A DNA stretch of 64,000 bases from Odontesthes bonariensis (GCF_027942865.1 NC_134507.1:32904447-32968446), one strand, 5' to 3'; shown: positions 32,521 to 45,613, counted from the first letter of the stretch. Notes: generated by a model from the letters alone, not told the origin. Numbers and translations are program-made.

Positions 32521-32818
32521 AACCCTCCACTGTTTCACGTCCGAGAGCCCTTCCTGGCACAATGCGCACTTGTGGCGGTGCTCTTTTGTTGCCTACAAAG
32601 CGTCACTTTGCACCTCCGCCCACCCGCTGCAGTGAGCACTCTTCAGCCGTTTCAGATGGTACAACTTTGCACTCCCGCCCGCTCCACTGAGCACCGTTCA
32701 AACAACAACAATTTAGCGCTCCAGGCTTTGAACATGGGCACGGTCTCAAGAAATAAGGTGACTCTACTCCGAGAAGTCACTTGGCACAGCAAGAAGATTT
32801 CCTTTGCACAGACAGAAT

Positions 32819-32938
32819 GGGCTTCACCCGCAAAGGCAAAGCCTTCCAAAAATAGAAACAACTCATTAATGCTGCTCTCCACGGAAGTCTTTAGTAAAAG
32901 GCGAAAGACTTGTACGTTATGAAGAGAAACCAGAGTAC
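32819..32938 (-). ncRNA. RNU5: U5 snRNA, copy R3
   Basis: Same as R2. Confidence 0.94.
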
Positions 32939-33242
32939 GAGTATTTGACACTGCGGGAGCAGTGCATCAGGCTAGTTGGCATAGCCACCTTCCCCACGGT
33001 GAGCTTTGCTTGGTTGAGACGCTGGCTCCTCGGCCGACCAGGTAGGAACAATCGGGCCCTATTCAATGGTTGCTTTGTCTTTTACTCTGTGCAAAAGACT
33101 AGGGGTCTTGAGGCTTTGTTCTGACCGCTCATTGGGTGTAGAGGTTTTTTTCAAGCAATTCTCCCAGTCGGCCCAATCCCAGAGCCATCTCAAAGTGGAG
33201 TTCACTTTCACTCTCTTTTCGCAGACTAAAAGCCAGAGTTTT

Positions 33243-33320
33243 ATCTCAGAAGCTAAGCAGAGTCGGGCCTGGTTAGTACTTGGATGGGGAGACCGCCTGG
33301 GAATACCAGGTGCTGTAAGC
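33243..33320 (+). pseudogene. psi-5S, copy R3
   Basis: Same as R2; adjacent spacer has T at 33070, shared with R11. Confidence 0.92.
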
Positions 33321-33551
33321 CTTTTGGCTTCTCCAGGCGCATGCAGTTTGACTGCGTCAAATGCAAAGGCAGTCCCTGTTTGACTTTTTGGAACTGCTCC
33401 TTTGTCAGGACAAAGTTAAATGTATGAGGATCAAAGGCAACCATGACCTGGGACACCTTAGCAGATCCAGGATCAGCAAGATGGATCACAGGGTGATCAA
33501 CAGATGTTTCAACAAAAGACATGCAGAGAGAAGAGAAGACAAGAGAGAAAA

Positions 33552-33671
33552 ATGCTTACAGCACCTGGTATTCCCAAGCAGTCTCCCATCCAAGTACTAA
33601 CCAGGCCCGACCCTGCTTGGCTTCCGAGTTCGGACGAGATCGGGCGTGTTCAGGGCGGTGTGGCCGTAAGC
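33552..33671 (-). rRNA. RN5S: 5S rRNA, copy R3
   Basis: Right-block form, as R2. Confidence 0.94.
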
Positions 33672-34038
33672 CACAGTCCCCGTGACAAATATGTGTTACA
33701 TAGGTGCTGGAACCATACGTTGCCCCTATTTTACCAGAGAGTTGGCTTGAGAGGCTGATGTTGAGCCTGCACGTCGACTTCCCTGATGTGATTGTTCTCT
33801 GCAGCTGAAAATGGGACTCTCAGATAACTTAGTGTGTGTCTGTCAAGCTCCTCTGTTCTCTGTGTGTAGTTTGGTGTTCATGGTCATACAGAGAAACCAG
33901 GGAAGCTCAATCCCACGACGTGCTCATAAACTGCGTCTTTTCTAAAGATTATAGTTCCATTTTAGAAGTCAGAATACAATGGCTCCCAGAAACTACCACC
34001 ATGTACCGCTGGTTTTGTTATTTCACAAGAGTTGGGAA

Positions 34039-34226
34039 GAGTGCACCGTTCCCAGCGGCACTGCAGTACCGGGTCGATGCGTGGAGTGAACGGAGCAAGC
34101 CCCTTTTTCAACCCCTGTGCCTAAAAATCCATTTAATATGTAGTCCTCATATAGAGGACGTATCAGATATTAAACTGATAAGAACAGATACTACACTTGA
34201 TCTTAGCCAAAAGGCCGAGAAGCGAT
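34039..34226 (-). ncRNA. RNU2: U2 snRNA, copy R3
   Basis: Same as R1. Confidence 0.97.
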
Positions 34227-34524
34227 AACCCTCCACTGTTTCACGTCCGAGAGCCCTTCCTGGCACAATGCGCACTTGTGGCGGTGCTCTTTTGTTGCCT
34301 ACAAAGCGTCACTTTGCACCTCCGCCCACCCGCTGCAGTGAGCACTCTTCAGCCGTTTCAGATGGTACAACTTTGCACTCCCGCCCGCTCCACTGAGCAC
34401 CGTTCAAACAACAACAATTTAGCGCTCCAGGCTTTGAACATGGGCACGGTCTCAAGAAATAAGGTGACTCTACTCCGAGAAGTCACTTGGCACAGCAAGA
34501 AGATTTCCTTTGCACAGACAGAAT

Positions 34525-34644
34525 GGGCTTCACCCGCAAAGGCAAAGCCTTCCAAAAATAGAAACAACTCATTAATGCTGCTCTCCACGGAAGTCTTTAG
34601 TAAAAGGCGAAAGACTTGTACGTTATGAAGAGAAACCAGAGTAC
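34525..34644 (-). ncRNA. RNU5: U5 snRNA, copy R4
   Basis: Same as R2. Confidence 0.94.
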
Positions 34645-34948
34645 GAGTATTTGACACTGCGGGAGCAGTGCATCAGGCTAGTTGGCATAGCCACCTTCCC
34701 CACGGTGAGCTTTGCTTGGTTGAGACGCTGGCTCCTCGGCCGACCAGGTAGGAACAATCGGGCCCTATTCAATGGCTGCTTTGTCTTTTACTCTGTGCAA
34801 AAGACTAGGGGTCTTGAGGCTTTGTTCTGACCGCTCATTGGGTGTAGAGGTTTTTTTCAAGCAATTCTCCCAGTCGGCCCAATCCCAGAGCCATCTCAAA
34901 GTGGAGTTCACTTTCACTCTCTTTTCGCAGACTAAAAGCCAGAGTTTT

Positions 34949-35026
34949 ATCTCAGAAGCTAAGCAGAGTCGGGCCTGGTTAGTACTTGGATGGGGAGACC
35001 GCCTGGGAATACCAGGTGCTGTAAGC
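34949..35026 (+). pseudogene. psi-5S, copy R4
   Basis: Same as R2. Confidence 0.92.
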
Positions 35027-35257
35027 CTTTTGGCTTCTCCAGGCGCATGCAGTTTGACTGCGTCAAATGCAAAGGCAGTCCCTGTTTGACTTTTTGGAAC
35101 TGCTCCTTTGTCAGGACAAAGTTAAATGTATGAGGATCAAAGGCAACCATGACCTGGGACACCTTAGCAGATCCAGGATCAGCAAGATGGATCACAGGGT
35201 GATCAACAGATGTTTCAACAAAAGACATGCAGAGAGAAGAGAAGACAAGAGAGAAAA

Positions 35258-35377
35258 ATGCTTACAGCACCTGGTATTCCCAAGCAGTCTCCCATCCAAG
35301 TACTAACCAGGCCCGACCCTGCTTGGCTTCCGAGTTCGGACGAGATCGGGCGTGTTCAGGGCGGTGTGGCCGTAAGC
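35258..35377 (-). rRNA. RN5S: 5S rRNA, copy R4
   Basis: Right-block form. Confidence 0.94.
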
Positions 35378-35744
35378 CACAGTCCCCGTGACAAATATGT
35401 GTTACATAGGTGCTGGAACCATACGTTGCCCCTATTTTACCAGAGAGTTGGCTTGAGAGGCTGATGTTGAGCCTGCACGTCGACTTCCCTGATGTGATTG
35501 TTCTCTGCAGCTGAAAATGGGACTCTCAGATAACTTAGTGTGTGTCTGTCAAGCTCCTCTGTTCTCTGTGTGTAGTTTGGTGTTCATGGTCATACAGAGA
35601 AACCAGGGAAGCTCAATCCCACGACGTGCTCATAAACTGCGTCTTTTCTAAAGATTATAGTTCCATTTTAGAAGTCAGAATACAATGGCTCCCAGAAACT
35701 ACCACCATGTACCGCTGGTTTTGTTATTTCACAAGAGTTGGGAA

Positions 35745-35932
35745 GAGTGCACCGTTCCCAGCGGCACTGCAGTACCGGGTCGATGCGTGGAGTGAACGGA
35801 GCAAGCCCCTTTTTCAACCCCTGTGCCTAAAAATCCATTTAATATGTAGTCCTCATATAGAGGACGTATCAGATATTAAACTGATAAGAACAGATACTAC
35901 ACTTGATCTTAGCCAAAAGGCCGAGAAGCGAT
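35745..35932 (-). ncRNA. RNU2: U2 snRNA, copy R4
   Basis: Same as R1. Confidence 0.97.
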
Positions 35933-36230
35933 AACCCTCCACTGTTTCACGTCCGAGAGCCCTTCCTGGCACAATGCGCACTTGTGGCGGTGCTCTTTTG
36001 TTGCCTACAAAGCGTCACTTTGCACCTCCGCCCACCCGCTGCAGTGAGCACTCTTCAGCCGTTTCAGATGGTACAACTTTGCACTCCCGCCCGCTCCACT
36101 GAGCACCGTTCAAACAACAACAATTTAGCGCTCCAGGCTTTGAACATGGGCACGGTCTCAAGAAATAAGGTGACTCTACTCCGAGAAGTCACTTGGCACA
36201 GCAAGAAGATTTCCTTTGCACAGACAGAAT

Positions 36231-36350
36231 GGGCTTCACCCGCAAAGGCAAAGCCTTCCAAAAATAGAAACAACTCATTAATGCTGCTCTCCACGGAAGT
36301 CTTTAGTAAAAGGCGAAAGACTTGTACGTTATGAAGAGAAACCAGAGTAC
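36231..36350 (-). ncRNA. RNU5: U5 snRNA, copy R5
   Basis: Same as R2. Confidence 0.94.
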
Positions 36351-36654
36351 GAGTATTTGACACTGCGGGAGCAGTGCATCAGGCTAGTTGGCATAGCCAC
36401 CTTCCCCACGGTGAGCTTTGCTTGGTTGAGACGCTGGCTCCTCGGCCGACCAGGTAGGAACAATCGGGCCCTATTCAATGGCTGCTTTGTCTTTTACTCT
36501 GTGCAAAAGACTAGGGGTCTTGAGGCTTTGTTCTGACCGCTCATTGGGTGTAGAGGTTTTTTTCAAGCAATTCTCCCAGTCGGCCCAATCCCAGAGCCAT
36601 CTCAAAGTGGAGTTCACTTTCACTCTCTTTTCGCAGACTAAAAGCCAGAGTTTT

Positions 36655-36732
36655 ATCTCAGAAGCTAAGCAGAGTCGGGCCTGGTTAGTACTTGGATGGG
36701 GAGACTGCCTGGGAATACCAGGTGCTGTAAGC
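36655..36732 (+). pseudogene. psi-5S variant, copy R5
   Basis: As R2 plus T for C at 36706 (GAGACTGCC) in box C, shared with R13. It is the same base change that the full right-block 5S carries at nt 92. Confidence 0.92.
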
Positions 36733-36963
36733 CTTTTGGCTTCTCCAGGCGCATGCAGTTTGACTGCGTCAAATGCAAAGGCAGTCCCTGTTTGACTTTT
36801 TGGAACTGCTCCTTTGTCAGGACAAAGTTAAATGTATGAGGATCAAAGGCAACCATGACCTGGGACACCTTAGCAGATCCAGGATCAGCAAGATGGATCA
36901 CAGGGTGATCAACAGATGTTTCAACAAAAGACATGCAGAGAGAAGAGAAGACAAGAGAGAAAA

Positions 36964-37083
36964 ATGCTTACAGCACCTGGTATTCCCAAGCAGTCTCCCA
37001 TCCAAGTACTAACCAGGCCCGACCCTGCTTGGCTTCCGAGTTCGGACGAGATCGGGCGTGTTCAGGGCGGTGTGGCCGTAAGC
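36964..37083 (-). rRNA. RN5S: 5S rRNA, copy R5
   Basis: Right-block form. Confidence 0.94.
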
Positions 37084-37450
37084 CACAGTCCCCGTGACAA
37101 ATATGTGTTACATAGGTGCTGGAACCATACGTTGCCCCTATTTTACCAGAGAGTTGGCTTGAGAGGCTGATGTTGAGCCTGCACGTCGACTTCCCTGATG
37201 TGATTGTTCTCTGCAGCTGAAAATGGGACTCTCAGATAACTTAGTGTGTGTCTGTCAAGCTCCTCTGTTCTCTGTGTGTAGTTTGGTGTTCATGGTCATA
37301 CAGAGAAACCAGGGAAGCTCAATCCCACGACGTGCTCATAAACTGCGTCTTTTCTAAAGATTATAGTTCCATTTTAGAAGTCAGAATACAATGGCTCCCA
37401 GAAACTACCACCATGTACCGCTGGTTTTGTTATTTCACAAGAGTTGGGAA

Positions 37451-37638
37451 GAGTGCACCGTTCCCAGCGGCACTGCAGTACCGGGTCGATGCGTGGAGTG
37501 AACGGAGCAAGCCCCTTTTTCAACCCCTGTGCCTAAAAATCCATTTAATATGTAGTCCTCATATAGAGGACGTATCAGATATTAAACTGATAAGAACAGA
37601 TACTACACTTGATCTTAGCCAAAAGGCCGAGAAGCGAT
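37451..37638 (-). ncRNA. RNU2: U2 snRNA, copy R5
   Basis: Same as R1. Confidence 0.97.
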
Positions 37639-37936
37639 AACCCTCCACTGTTTCACGTCCGAGAGCCCTTCCTGGCACAATGCGCACTTGTGGCGGTGCT
37701 CTTTTGTTGCCTACAAAGCGTCACTTTGCACCTCCGCCCACCCGCTGCAGTGAGCACTCTTCAGCCGTTTCAGATGGTACAACTTTGCACTCCCGCCCGC
37801 TCCACTGAGCACCGTTCAAACAACAACAATTTAGCGCTCCAGGCTTTGAACATGGGCACGGTCTCAAGAAATAAGGTGACTCTACTCCGAGAAGTCACTT
37901 GGCACAGCAAGAAGATTTCCTTTGCACAGACAGAAT

Positions 37937-38056
37937 GGGCTTCACCCGCAAAGGCAAAGCCTTCCAAAAATAGAAACAACTCATTAATGCTGCTCTCCAC
38001 GGAAGTCTTTAGTAAAAGGCGAAAGACTTGTACGTTATGAAGAGAAACCAGAGTAC
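37937..38056 (-). ncRNA. RNU5: U5 snRNA, copy R6
   Basis: Same as R2. Confidence 0.94.
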
Positions 38057-38360
38057 GAGTATTTGACACTGCGGGAGCAGTGCATCAGGCTAGTTGGCAT
38101 AGCCACCTTCCCCACGGTGAGCTTTGCTTGGTTGAGACGCTGGCTCCTCGGCCGACCAGGTAGGAACAATCGGGCCCTATTCAATGGCTGCTTTGTCTTT
38201 TACTCTGTGCAAAAGACTAGGGGTCTTGAGGCTTTGTTCTGACCGCTCATTGGGTGTAGAGGTTTTTTTCAAGCAATTCTCCCAGTCGGCCCAATCCCAG
38301 AGCCATCTCAAAGTGGAGTTCACTTTCACTCTCTTTTCGCAGACTAAAAGCCAGAGTTTT

Positions 38361-38438
38361 ATCTCAGAAGCTAAGCAGAGTCGGGCCTGGTTAGTACTTG
38401 GATGGGGAGACCGCCTGGGAATACCAGGTGCTGTAAGC
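38361..38438 (+). pseudogene. psi-5S, copy R6
   Basis: Same as R2; following spacer has C at 38536, shared with R14, R18 and R19. Confidence 0.92.
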
Positions 38439-38669
38439 CTTTTGGCTTCTCCAGGCGCATGCAGTTTGACTGCGTCAAATGCAAAGGCAGTCCCTGTTTG
38501 ACTTTTTGGAACTGCTCCTTTGTCAGGACAAAGTTCAATGTATGAGGATCAAAGGCAACCATGACCTGGGACACCTTAGCAGATCCAGGATCAGCAAGAT
38601 GGATCACAGGGTGATCAACAGATGTTTCAACAAAAGACATGCAGAGAGAAGAGAAGACAAGAGAGAAAA

Positions 38670-38789
38670 ATGCTTACAGCACCTGGTATTCCCAAGCAGT
38701 CTCCCATCCAAGTACTAACCAGGCCCGACCCTGCTTGGCTTCCGAGTTCGGACGAGATCGGGCGTGTTCAGGGCGGTGTGGCCGTAAGC
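38670..38789 (-). rRNA. RN5S: 5S rRNA, copy R6
   Basis: Right-block form. Confidence 0.94.
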
Positions 38790-39156
38790 CACAGTCCCCG
38801 TGACAAATATGTGTTACATAGGTGCTGGAACCATACGTTGCCCCTATTTTACCAGAGAGTTGGCTTGAGAGGCTGATGTTGAGCCTGCACGTCGACTTCC
38901 CTGATGTGATTGTTCTCTGCAGCTGAAAATGGGACTCTCAGATAACTTAGTGTGTGTCTGTCAAGCTCCTCTGTTCTCTGTGTGTAGTTTGGTGTTCATG
39001 GTCATACAGAGAAACCAGGGAAGCTCAATCCCACGACGTGCTCATAAACTGCGTCTTTTCTAAAGATTATAGTTCCATTTTAGAAGTCAGAATACAATGG
39101 CTCCCAGAAACTACCACCATGTACCGCTGGTTTTGTTATTTCACAAGAGTTGGGAA

Positions 39157-39344
39157 GAGTGCACCGTTCCCAGCGGCACTGCAGTACCGGGTCGATGCGT
39201 GGAGTGAACGGAGCAAGCCCCTTTTTCAACCCCTGTGCCTAAAAATCCATTTAATATGTAGTCCTCATATAGAGGACGTATCAGATATTAAACTGATAAG
39301 AACAGATACTACACTTGATCTTAGCCAAAAGGCCGAGAAGCGAT
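39157..39344 (-). ncRNA. RNU2: U2 snRNA, copy R6
   Basis: Same as R1. Confidence 0.97.
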
Positions 39345-39642
39345 AACCCTCCACTGTTTCACGTCCGAGAGCCCTTCCTGGCACAATGCGCACTTGTGGC
39401 GGTGCTCTTTTGTTGCCTACAAAGCGTCACTTTGCACCTCCGCCCACCCGCTGCAGTGAGCACTCTTCAGCCGTTTCAGATGGTACAACTTTGCACTCCC
39501 GCCCGCTCCACTGAGCACCGTTCAAACAACAACAATTTAGCGCTCCAGGCTTTGAACATGGGCACGGTCTCAAGAAATAAGGTGACTCTACTCCGAGAAG
39601 TCACTTGGCACAGCAAGAAGATTTCCTTTGCACAGACAGAAT

Positions 39643-39762
39643 GGGCTTCACCCGCAAAGGCAAAGCCTTCCAAAAATAGAAACAACTCATTAATGCTGCT
39701 CTCCACGGAAGTCTTTAGTAAAAGGCGAAAGACTTGTACGTTATGAAGAGAAACCAGAGTAC
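39643..39762 (-). ncRNA. RNU5: U5 snRNA, copy R7
   Basis: Same as R2. Confidence 0.94.
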
Positions 39763-40066
39763 GAGTATTTGACACTGCGGGAGCAGTGCATCAGGCTAGT
39801 TGGCATAGCCACCTTCCCCACGGTGAGCTTTGCTTGGTTGAGACGCTGGCTCCTCGGCCGACCAGGTAGGAACAATCGGGCCCTATTCAATGGCTGCTTT
39901 GTCTTTTACTCTGTGCAAAAGACTAGGGGTCTTGAGGCTTTGTTCTGACCGCTCATTGGGTGTAGAGGTTTTTTTCAAGCAATTCTCCCAGTCGGCCCAA
40001 TCCCAGAGCCATCTCAAAGTGGAGTTCACTTTCACTCTCTTTTCGCAGACTAAAAGCCAGAGTTTT

Positions 40067-40144
40067 ATCTCAGAAGCTAAGCAGAGTCGGGCCTGGTTAG
40101 TACTTGGATGGGGAGACCGCCTGGGAATACCAGGTGCTGTAAGC
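40067..40144 (+). pseudogene. psi-5S, copy R7
   Basis: Same as R2. Confidence 0.92.
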
Positions 40145-40375
40145 CTTTTGGCTTCTCCAGGCGCATGCAGTTTGACTGCGTCAAATGCAAAGGCAGTCCC
40201 TGTTTGACTTTTTGGAACTGCTCCTTTGTCAGGACAAAGTTAAATGTATGAGGATCAAAGGCAACCATGACCTGGGACACCTTAGCAGATCCAGGATCAG
40301 CAAGATGGATCACAGGGTGATCAACAGATGTTTCAACAAAAGACATGCAGAGAGAAGAGAAGACAAGAGAGAAAA

Positions 40376-40495
40376 ATGCTTACAGCACCTGGTATTCCCA
40401 AGCAGTCTCCCATCCAAGTACTAACCAGGCCCGACCCTGCTTGGCTTCCGAGTTCGGACGAGATCGGGCGTGTTCAGGGCGGTGTGGCCGTAAGC
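40376..40495 (-). rRNA. RN5S: 5S rRNA, copy R7
   Basis: Right-block form. Confidence 0.94.
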
Positions 40496-40862
40496 CACAG
40501 TCCCCGTGACAAATATGTGTTACATAGGTGCTGGAACCATACGTTGCCCCTATTTTACCAGAGAGTTGGCTTGAGAGGCTGATGTTGAGCCTGCACGTCG
40601 ACTTCCCTGATGTGATTGTTCTCTGCAGCTGAAAATGGGACTCTCAGATAACTTAGTGTGTGTCTGTCAAGCTCCTCTGTTCTCTGTGTGTAGTTTGGTG
40701 TTCATGGTCATACAGAGAAACCAGGGAAGCTCAATCCCACGACGTGCTCATAAACTGCGTCTTTTCTAAAGATTATAGTTCCATTTTAGAAGTCAGAATA
40801 CAATGGCTCCCAGAAACTACCACCATGTACCGCTGGTTTTGTTATTTCACAAGAGTTGGGAA

Positions 40863-41050
40863 GAGTGCACCGTTCCCAGCGGCACTGCAGTACCGGGTCG
40901 ATGCGTGGAGTGAACGGAGCAAGCCCCTTTTTCAACCCCTGTGCCTAAAAATCCATTTAATATGTAGTCCTCATATAGAGGACGTATCAGATATTAAACT
41001 GATAAGAACAGATACTACACTTGATCTTAGCCAAAAGGCCGAGAAGCGAT
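40863..41050 (-). ncRNA. RNU2: U2 snRNA, copy R7
   Basis: Same as R1. Confidence 0.97.
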
Positions 41051-41348
41051 AACCCTCCACTGTTTCACGTCCGAGAGCCCTTCCTGGCACAATGCGCACT
41101 TGTGGCGGTGCTCTTTTGTTGCCTACAAAGCGTCACTTTGCACCTCCGCCCACCCGCTGCAGTGAGCACTCTTCAGCCGTTTCAGATGGTACAACTTTGC
41201 ACTCCCGCCCGCTCCACTGAGCACCGTTCAAACAACAACAATTTAGCGCTCCAGGCTTTGAACATGGGCACGGTCTCAAGAAATAAGGTGACTCTACTCC
41301 GAGAAGTCACTTGGCACAGCAAGAAGATTTCCTTTGCACAGACAGAAT

Positions 41349-41468
41349 GGGCTTCACCCGCAAAGGCAAAGCCTTCCAAAAATAGAAACAACTCATTAAT
41401 GCTGCTCTCCACGGAAGTCTTTAGTAAAAGGCGAAAGACTTGTACGTTATGAAGAGAAACCAGAGTAC
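41349..41468 (-). ncRNA. RNU5: U5 snRNA, copy R8
   Basis: Same as R2. Confidence 0.94.
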
Positions 41469-41772
41469 GAGTATTTGACACTGCGGGAGCAGTGCATCAG
41501 GCTAGTTGGCATAGCCACCTTCCCCACGGTGAGCTTTGCTTGGTTGAGACGCTGGCTCCTCGGCCGACCAGGTAGGAACAATCGGGCCCTATTCAATGGC
41601 TGCTTTGTCTTTTACTCTGTGCAAAAGACTAGGGGTCTTGAGGCTTTGTTCTGACCGCTCATTGGGTGTAGAGGTTTTTTTCAAGCAATTCTCCCAGTCG
41701 GCCCAATCCCAGAGCCATCTCAAAGTGGAGTTCACTTTCACTCTCTTTTCGCAGACTAAAAGCCAGAGTTTT

Positions 41773-41850
41773 ATCTCAGAAGCTAAGCAGAGTCGGGCCT
41801 GGTTAGTACTTGGATGGGGAGACCGCCTGGGAATACCAGGTGCTGTAAGC
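41773..41850 (+). pseudogene. psi-5S, copy R8
   Basis: Same as R2. Confidence 0.92.
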
Positions 41851-42081
41851 CTTTTGGCTTCTCCAGGCGCATGCAGTTTGACTGCGTCAAATGCAAAGGC
41901 AGTCCCTGTTTGACTTTTTGGAACTGCTCCTTTGTCAGGACAAAGTTAAATGTATGAGGATCAAAGGCAACCATGACCTGGGACACCTTAGCAGATCCAG
42001 GATCAGCAAGATGGATCACAGGGTGATCAACAGATGTTTCAACAAAAGACATGCAGAGAGAAGAGAAGACAAGAGAGAAAA

Positions 42082-42201
42082 ATGCTTACAGCACCTGGTA
42101 TTCCCAAGCAGTCTCCCATCCAAGTACTAACCAGGCCCGACCCTGCTTGGCTTCCGAGTTCGGACGAGATCGGGCGTGTTCAGGGCGGTGTGGCCGTAAG
42201 C
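42082..42201 (-). rRNA. RN5S: 5S rRNA, copy R8
   Basis: Right-block form. Confidence 0.94.
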
Positions 42202-42568
42202 CACAGTCCCCGTGACAAATATGTGTTACATAGGTGCTGGAACCATACGTTGCCCCTATTTTACCAGAGAGTTGGCTTGAGAGGCTGATGTTGAGCCTGC
42301 ACGTCGACTTCCCTGATGTGATTGTTCTCTGCAGCTGAAAATGGGACTCTCAGATAACTTAGTGTGTGTCTGTCAAGCTCCTCTGTTCTCTGTGTGTAGT
42401 TTGGTGTTCATGGTCATACAGAGAAACCAGGGAAGCTCAATCCCACGACGTGCTCATAAACTGCGTCTTTTCTAAAGATTATAGTTCCATTTTAGAAGTC
42501 AGAATACAATGGCTCCCAGAAACTACCACCATGTACCGCTGGTTTTGTTATTTCACAAGAGTTGGGAA

Positions 42569-42756
42569 GAGTGCACCGTTCCCAGCGGCACTGCAGTACC
42601 GGGTCGATGCGTGGAGTGAACGGAGCAAGCCCCTTTTTCAACCCCTGTGCCTAAAAATCCATTTAATATGTAGTCCTCATATAGAGGACGTATCAGATAT
42701 TAAACTGATAAGAACAGATACTACACTTGATCTTAGCCAAAAGGCCGAGAAGCGAT
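42569..42756 (-). ncRNA. RNU2: U2 snRNA, copy R8
   Basis: Same as R1. Confidence 0.97.
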
Positions 42757-43054
42757 AACCCTCCACTGTTTCACGTCCGAGAGCCCTTCCTGGCACAATG
42801 CGCACTTGTGGCGGTGCTCTTTTGTTGCCTACAAAGCGTCACTTTGCACCTCCGCCCACCCGCTGCAGTGAGCACTCTTCAGCCGTTTCAGATGGTACAA
42901 CTTTGCACTCCCGCCCGCTCCACTGAGCACCGTTCAAACAACAACAATTTAGCGCTCCAGGCTTTGAACATGGGCACGGTCTCAAGAAATAAGGTGACTC
43001 TACTCCGAGAAGTCACTTGGCACAGCAAGAAGATTTCCTTTGCACAGACAGAAT

Positions 43055-43174
43055 GGGCTTCACCCGCAAAGGCAAAGCCTTCCAAAAATAGAAACAACTC
43101 ATTAATGCTGCTCTCCACGGAAGTCTTTAGTAAAAGGCGAAAGACTTGTACGTTATGAAGAGAAACCAGAGTAC
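43055..43174 (-). ncRNA. RNU5: U5 snRNA, copy R9
   Basis: Same as R2. Confidence 0.94.
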
Positions 43175-43478
43175 GAGTATTTGACACTGCGGGAGCAGTG
43201 CATCAGGCTAGTTGGCATAGCCACCTTCCCCACGGTGAGCTTTGCTTGGTTGAGACGCTGGCTCCTCGGCCGACCAGGTAGGAACAATCGGGCCCTATTC
43301 AATGGCTGCTTTGTCTTTTACTCTGTGCAAAAGACTAGGGGTCTTGAGGCTTTGTTCTGACCGCTCATTGGGTGTAGAGGTTTTTTTCAAGCAATTCTCC
43401 CAGTCGGCCCAATCCCAGAGCCATCTCAAAGTGGAGTTCACTTTCACTCTCTTTTCGCAGACTAAAAGCCAGAGTTTT

Positions 43479-43556
43479 ATCTCAGAAGCTAAGCAGAGTC
43501 GGGCCTGGTTAGTACTTGGATGGGGAGACCGCCTGGGAATACCAGGTGCTGTAAGC
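43479..43556 (+). pseudogene. psi-5S, copy R9
   Basis: Same as R2. Confidence 0.92.
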
Positions 43557-43787
43557 CTTTTGGCTTCTCCAGGCGCATGCAGTTTGACTGCGTCAAATGC
43601 AAAGGCAGTCCCTGTTTGACTTTTTGGAACTGCTCCTTTGTCAGGACAAAGTTAAATGTATGAGGATCAAAGGCAACCATGACCTGGGACACCTTAGCAG
43701 ATCCAGGATCAGCAAGATGGATCACAGGGTGATCAACAGATGTTTCAACAAAAGACATGCAGAGAGAAGAGAAGACAAGAGAGAAAA

Positions 43788-43907
43788 ATGCTTACAGCAC
43801 CTGGTATTCCCAAGCAGTCTCCCATCCAAGTACTAACCAGGCCCGACCCTGCTTGGCTTCCGAGTTCGGACGAGATCGGGCGTGTTCAGGGCGGTGTGGC
43901 CGTAAGC
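43788..43907 (-). rRNA. RN5S: 5S rRNA, copy R9
   Basis: Right-block form. Confidence 0.94.
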
Positions 43908-44274
43908 CACAGTCCCCGTGACAAATATGTGTTACATAGGTGCTGGAACCATACGTTGCCCCTATTTTACCAGAGAGTTGGCTTGAGAGGCTGATGTTGA
44001 GCCTGCACGTCGACTTCCCTGATGTGATTGTTCTCTGCAGCTGAAAATGGGACTCTCAGATAACTTAGTGTGTGTCTGTCAAGCTCCTCTGTTCTCTGTG
44101 TGTAGTTTGGTGTTCATGGTCATACAGAGAAACCAGGGAAGCTCAATCCCACGACGTGCTCATAAACTGCGTCTTTTCTAAAGATTATAGTTCCATTTTA
44201 GAAGTCAGAATACAATGGCTCCCAGAAACTACCACCATGTACCGCTGGTTTTGTTATTTCACAAGAGTTGGGAA

Positions 44275-44462
44275 GAGTGCACCGTTCCCAGCGGCACTGC
44301 AGTACCGGGTCGATGCGTGGAGTGAACGGAGCAAGCCCCTTTTTCAACCCCTGTGCCTAAAAATCCATTTAATATGTAGTCCTCATATAGAGGACGTATC
44401 AGATATTAAACTGATAAGAACAGATACTACACTTGATCTTAGCCAAAAGGCCGAGAAGCGAT
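44275..44462 (-). ncRNA. RNU2: U2 snRNA, copy R9
   Basis: Same as R1. Confidence 0.97.
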
Positions 44463-44760
44463 AACCCTCCACTGTTTCACGTCCGAGAGCCCTTCCTGGC
44501 ACAATGCGCACTTGTGGCGGTGCTCTTTTGTTGCCTACAAAGCGTCACTTTGCACCTCCGCCCACCCGCTGCAGTGAGCACTCTTCAGCCGTTTCAGATG
44601 GTACAACTTTGCACTCCCGCCCGCTCCACTGAGCACCGTTCAAACAACAACAATTTAGCGCTCCAGGCTTTGAACATGGGCACGGTCTCAAGAAATAAGG
44701 TGACTCTACTCCGAGAAGTCACTTGGCACAGCAAGAAGATTTCCTTTGCACAGACAGAAT

Positions 44761-44880
44761 GGGCTTCACCCGCAAAGGCAAAGCCTTCCAAAAATAGAAA
44801 CAACTCATTAATGCTGCTCTCCACGGAAGTCTTTAGTAAAAGGCGAAAGACTTGTACGTTATGAAGAGAAACCAGAGTAC
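44761..44880 (-). ncRNA. RNU5: U5 snRNA, copy R10
   Basis: Same as R2. Confidence 0.94.
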
Positions 44881-45184
44881 GAGTATTTGACACTGCGGGA
44901 GCAGTGCATCAGGCTAGTTGGCATAGCCACCTTCCCCACGGTGAGCTTTGCTTGGTTGAGACGCTGGCTCCTCGGCCGACCAGGTAGGAACAATCGGGCC
45001 CTATTCAATGGCTGCTTTGTCTTTTACTCTGTGCAAAAGACTAGGGGTCTTGAGGCTTTGTTCTGACCGCTCATTGGGTGTAGAGGTTTTTTTCAAGCAA
45101 TTCTCCCAGTCGGCCCAATCCCAGAGCCATCTCAAAGTGGAGTTCACTTTCACTCTCTTTTCGCAGACTAAAAGCCAGAGTTTT

Positions 45185-45262
45185 ATCTCAGAAGCTAAGC
45201 AGAGTCGGGCCTGGTTAGTACTTGGATGGGGAGACCGCCTGGGAATACCAGGTGCTGTAAGC
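45185..45262 (+). pseudogene. psi-5S, copy R10
   Basis: Same as R2. Confidence 0.92.
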
Positions 45263-45493
45263 CTTTTGGCTTCTCCAGGCGCATGCAGTTTGACTGCGTC
45301 AAATGCAAAGGCAGTCCCTGTTTGACTTTTTGGAACTGCTCCTTTGTCAGGACAAAGTTAAATGTATGAGGATCAAAGGCAACCATGACCTGGGACACCT
45401 TAGCAGATCCAGGATCAGCAAGATGGATCACAGGGTGATCAACAGATGTTTCAACAAAAGACATGCAGAGAGAAGAGAAGACAAGAGAGAAAA

Positions 45494-45613
45494 ATGCTTA
45501 CAGCACCTGGTATTCCCAAGCAGTCTCCCATCCAAGTACTAACCAGGCCCGACCCTGCTTGGCTTCCGAGTTCGGACGAGATCGGGCGTGTTCAGGGCGG
45601 TGTGGCCGTAAGC
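45494..45613 (-). rRNA. RN5S: 5S rRNA, copy R10
   Basis: Right-block form. Confidence 0.94.
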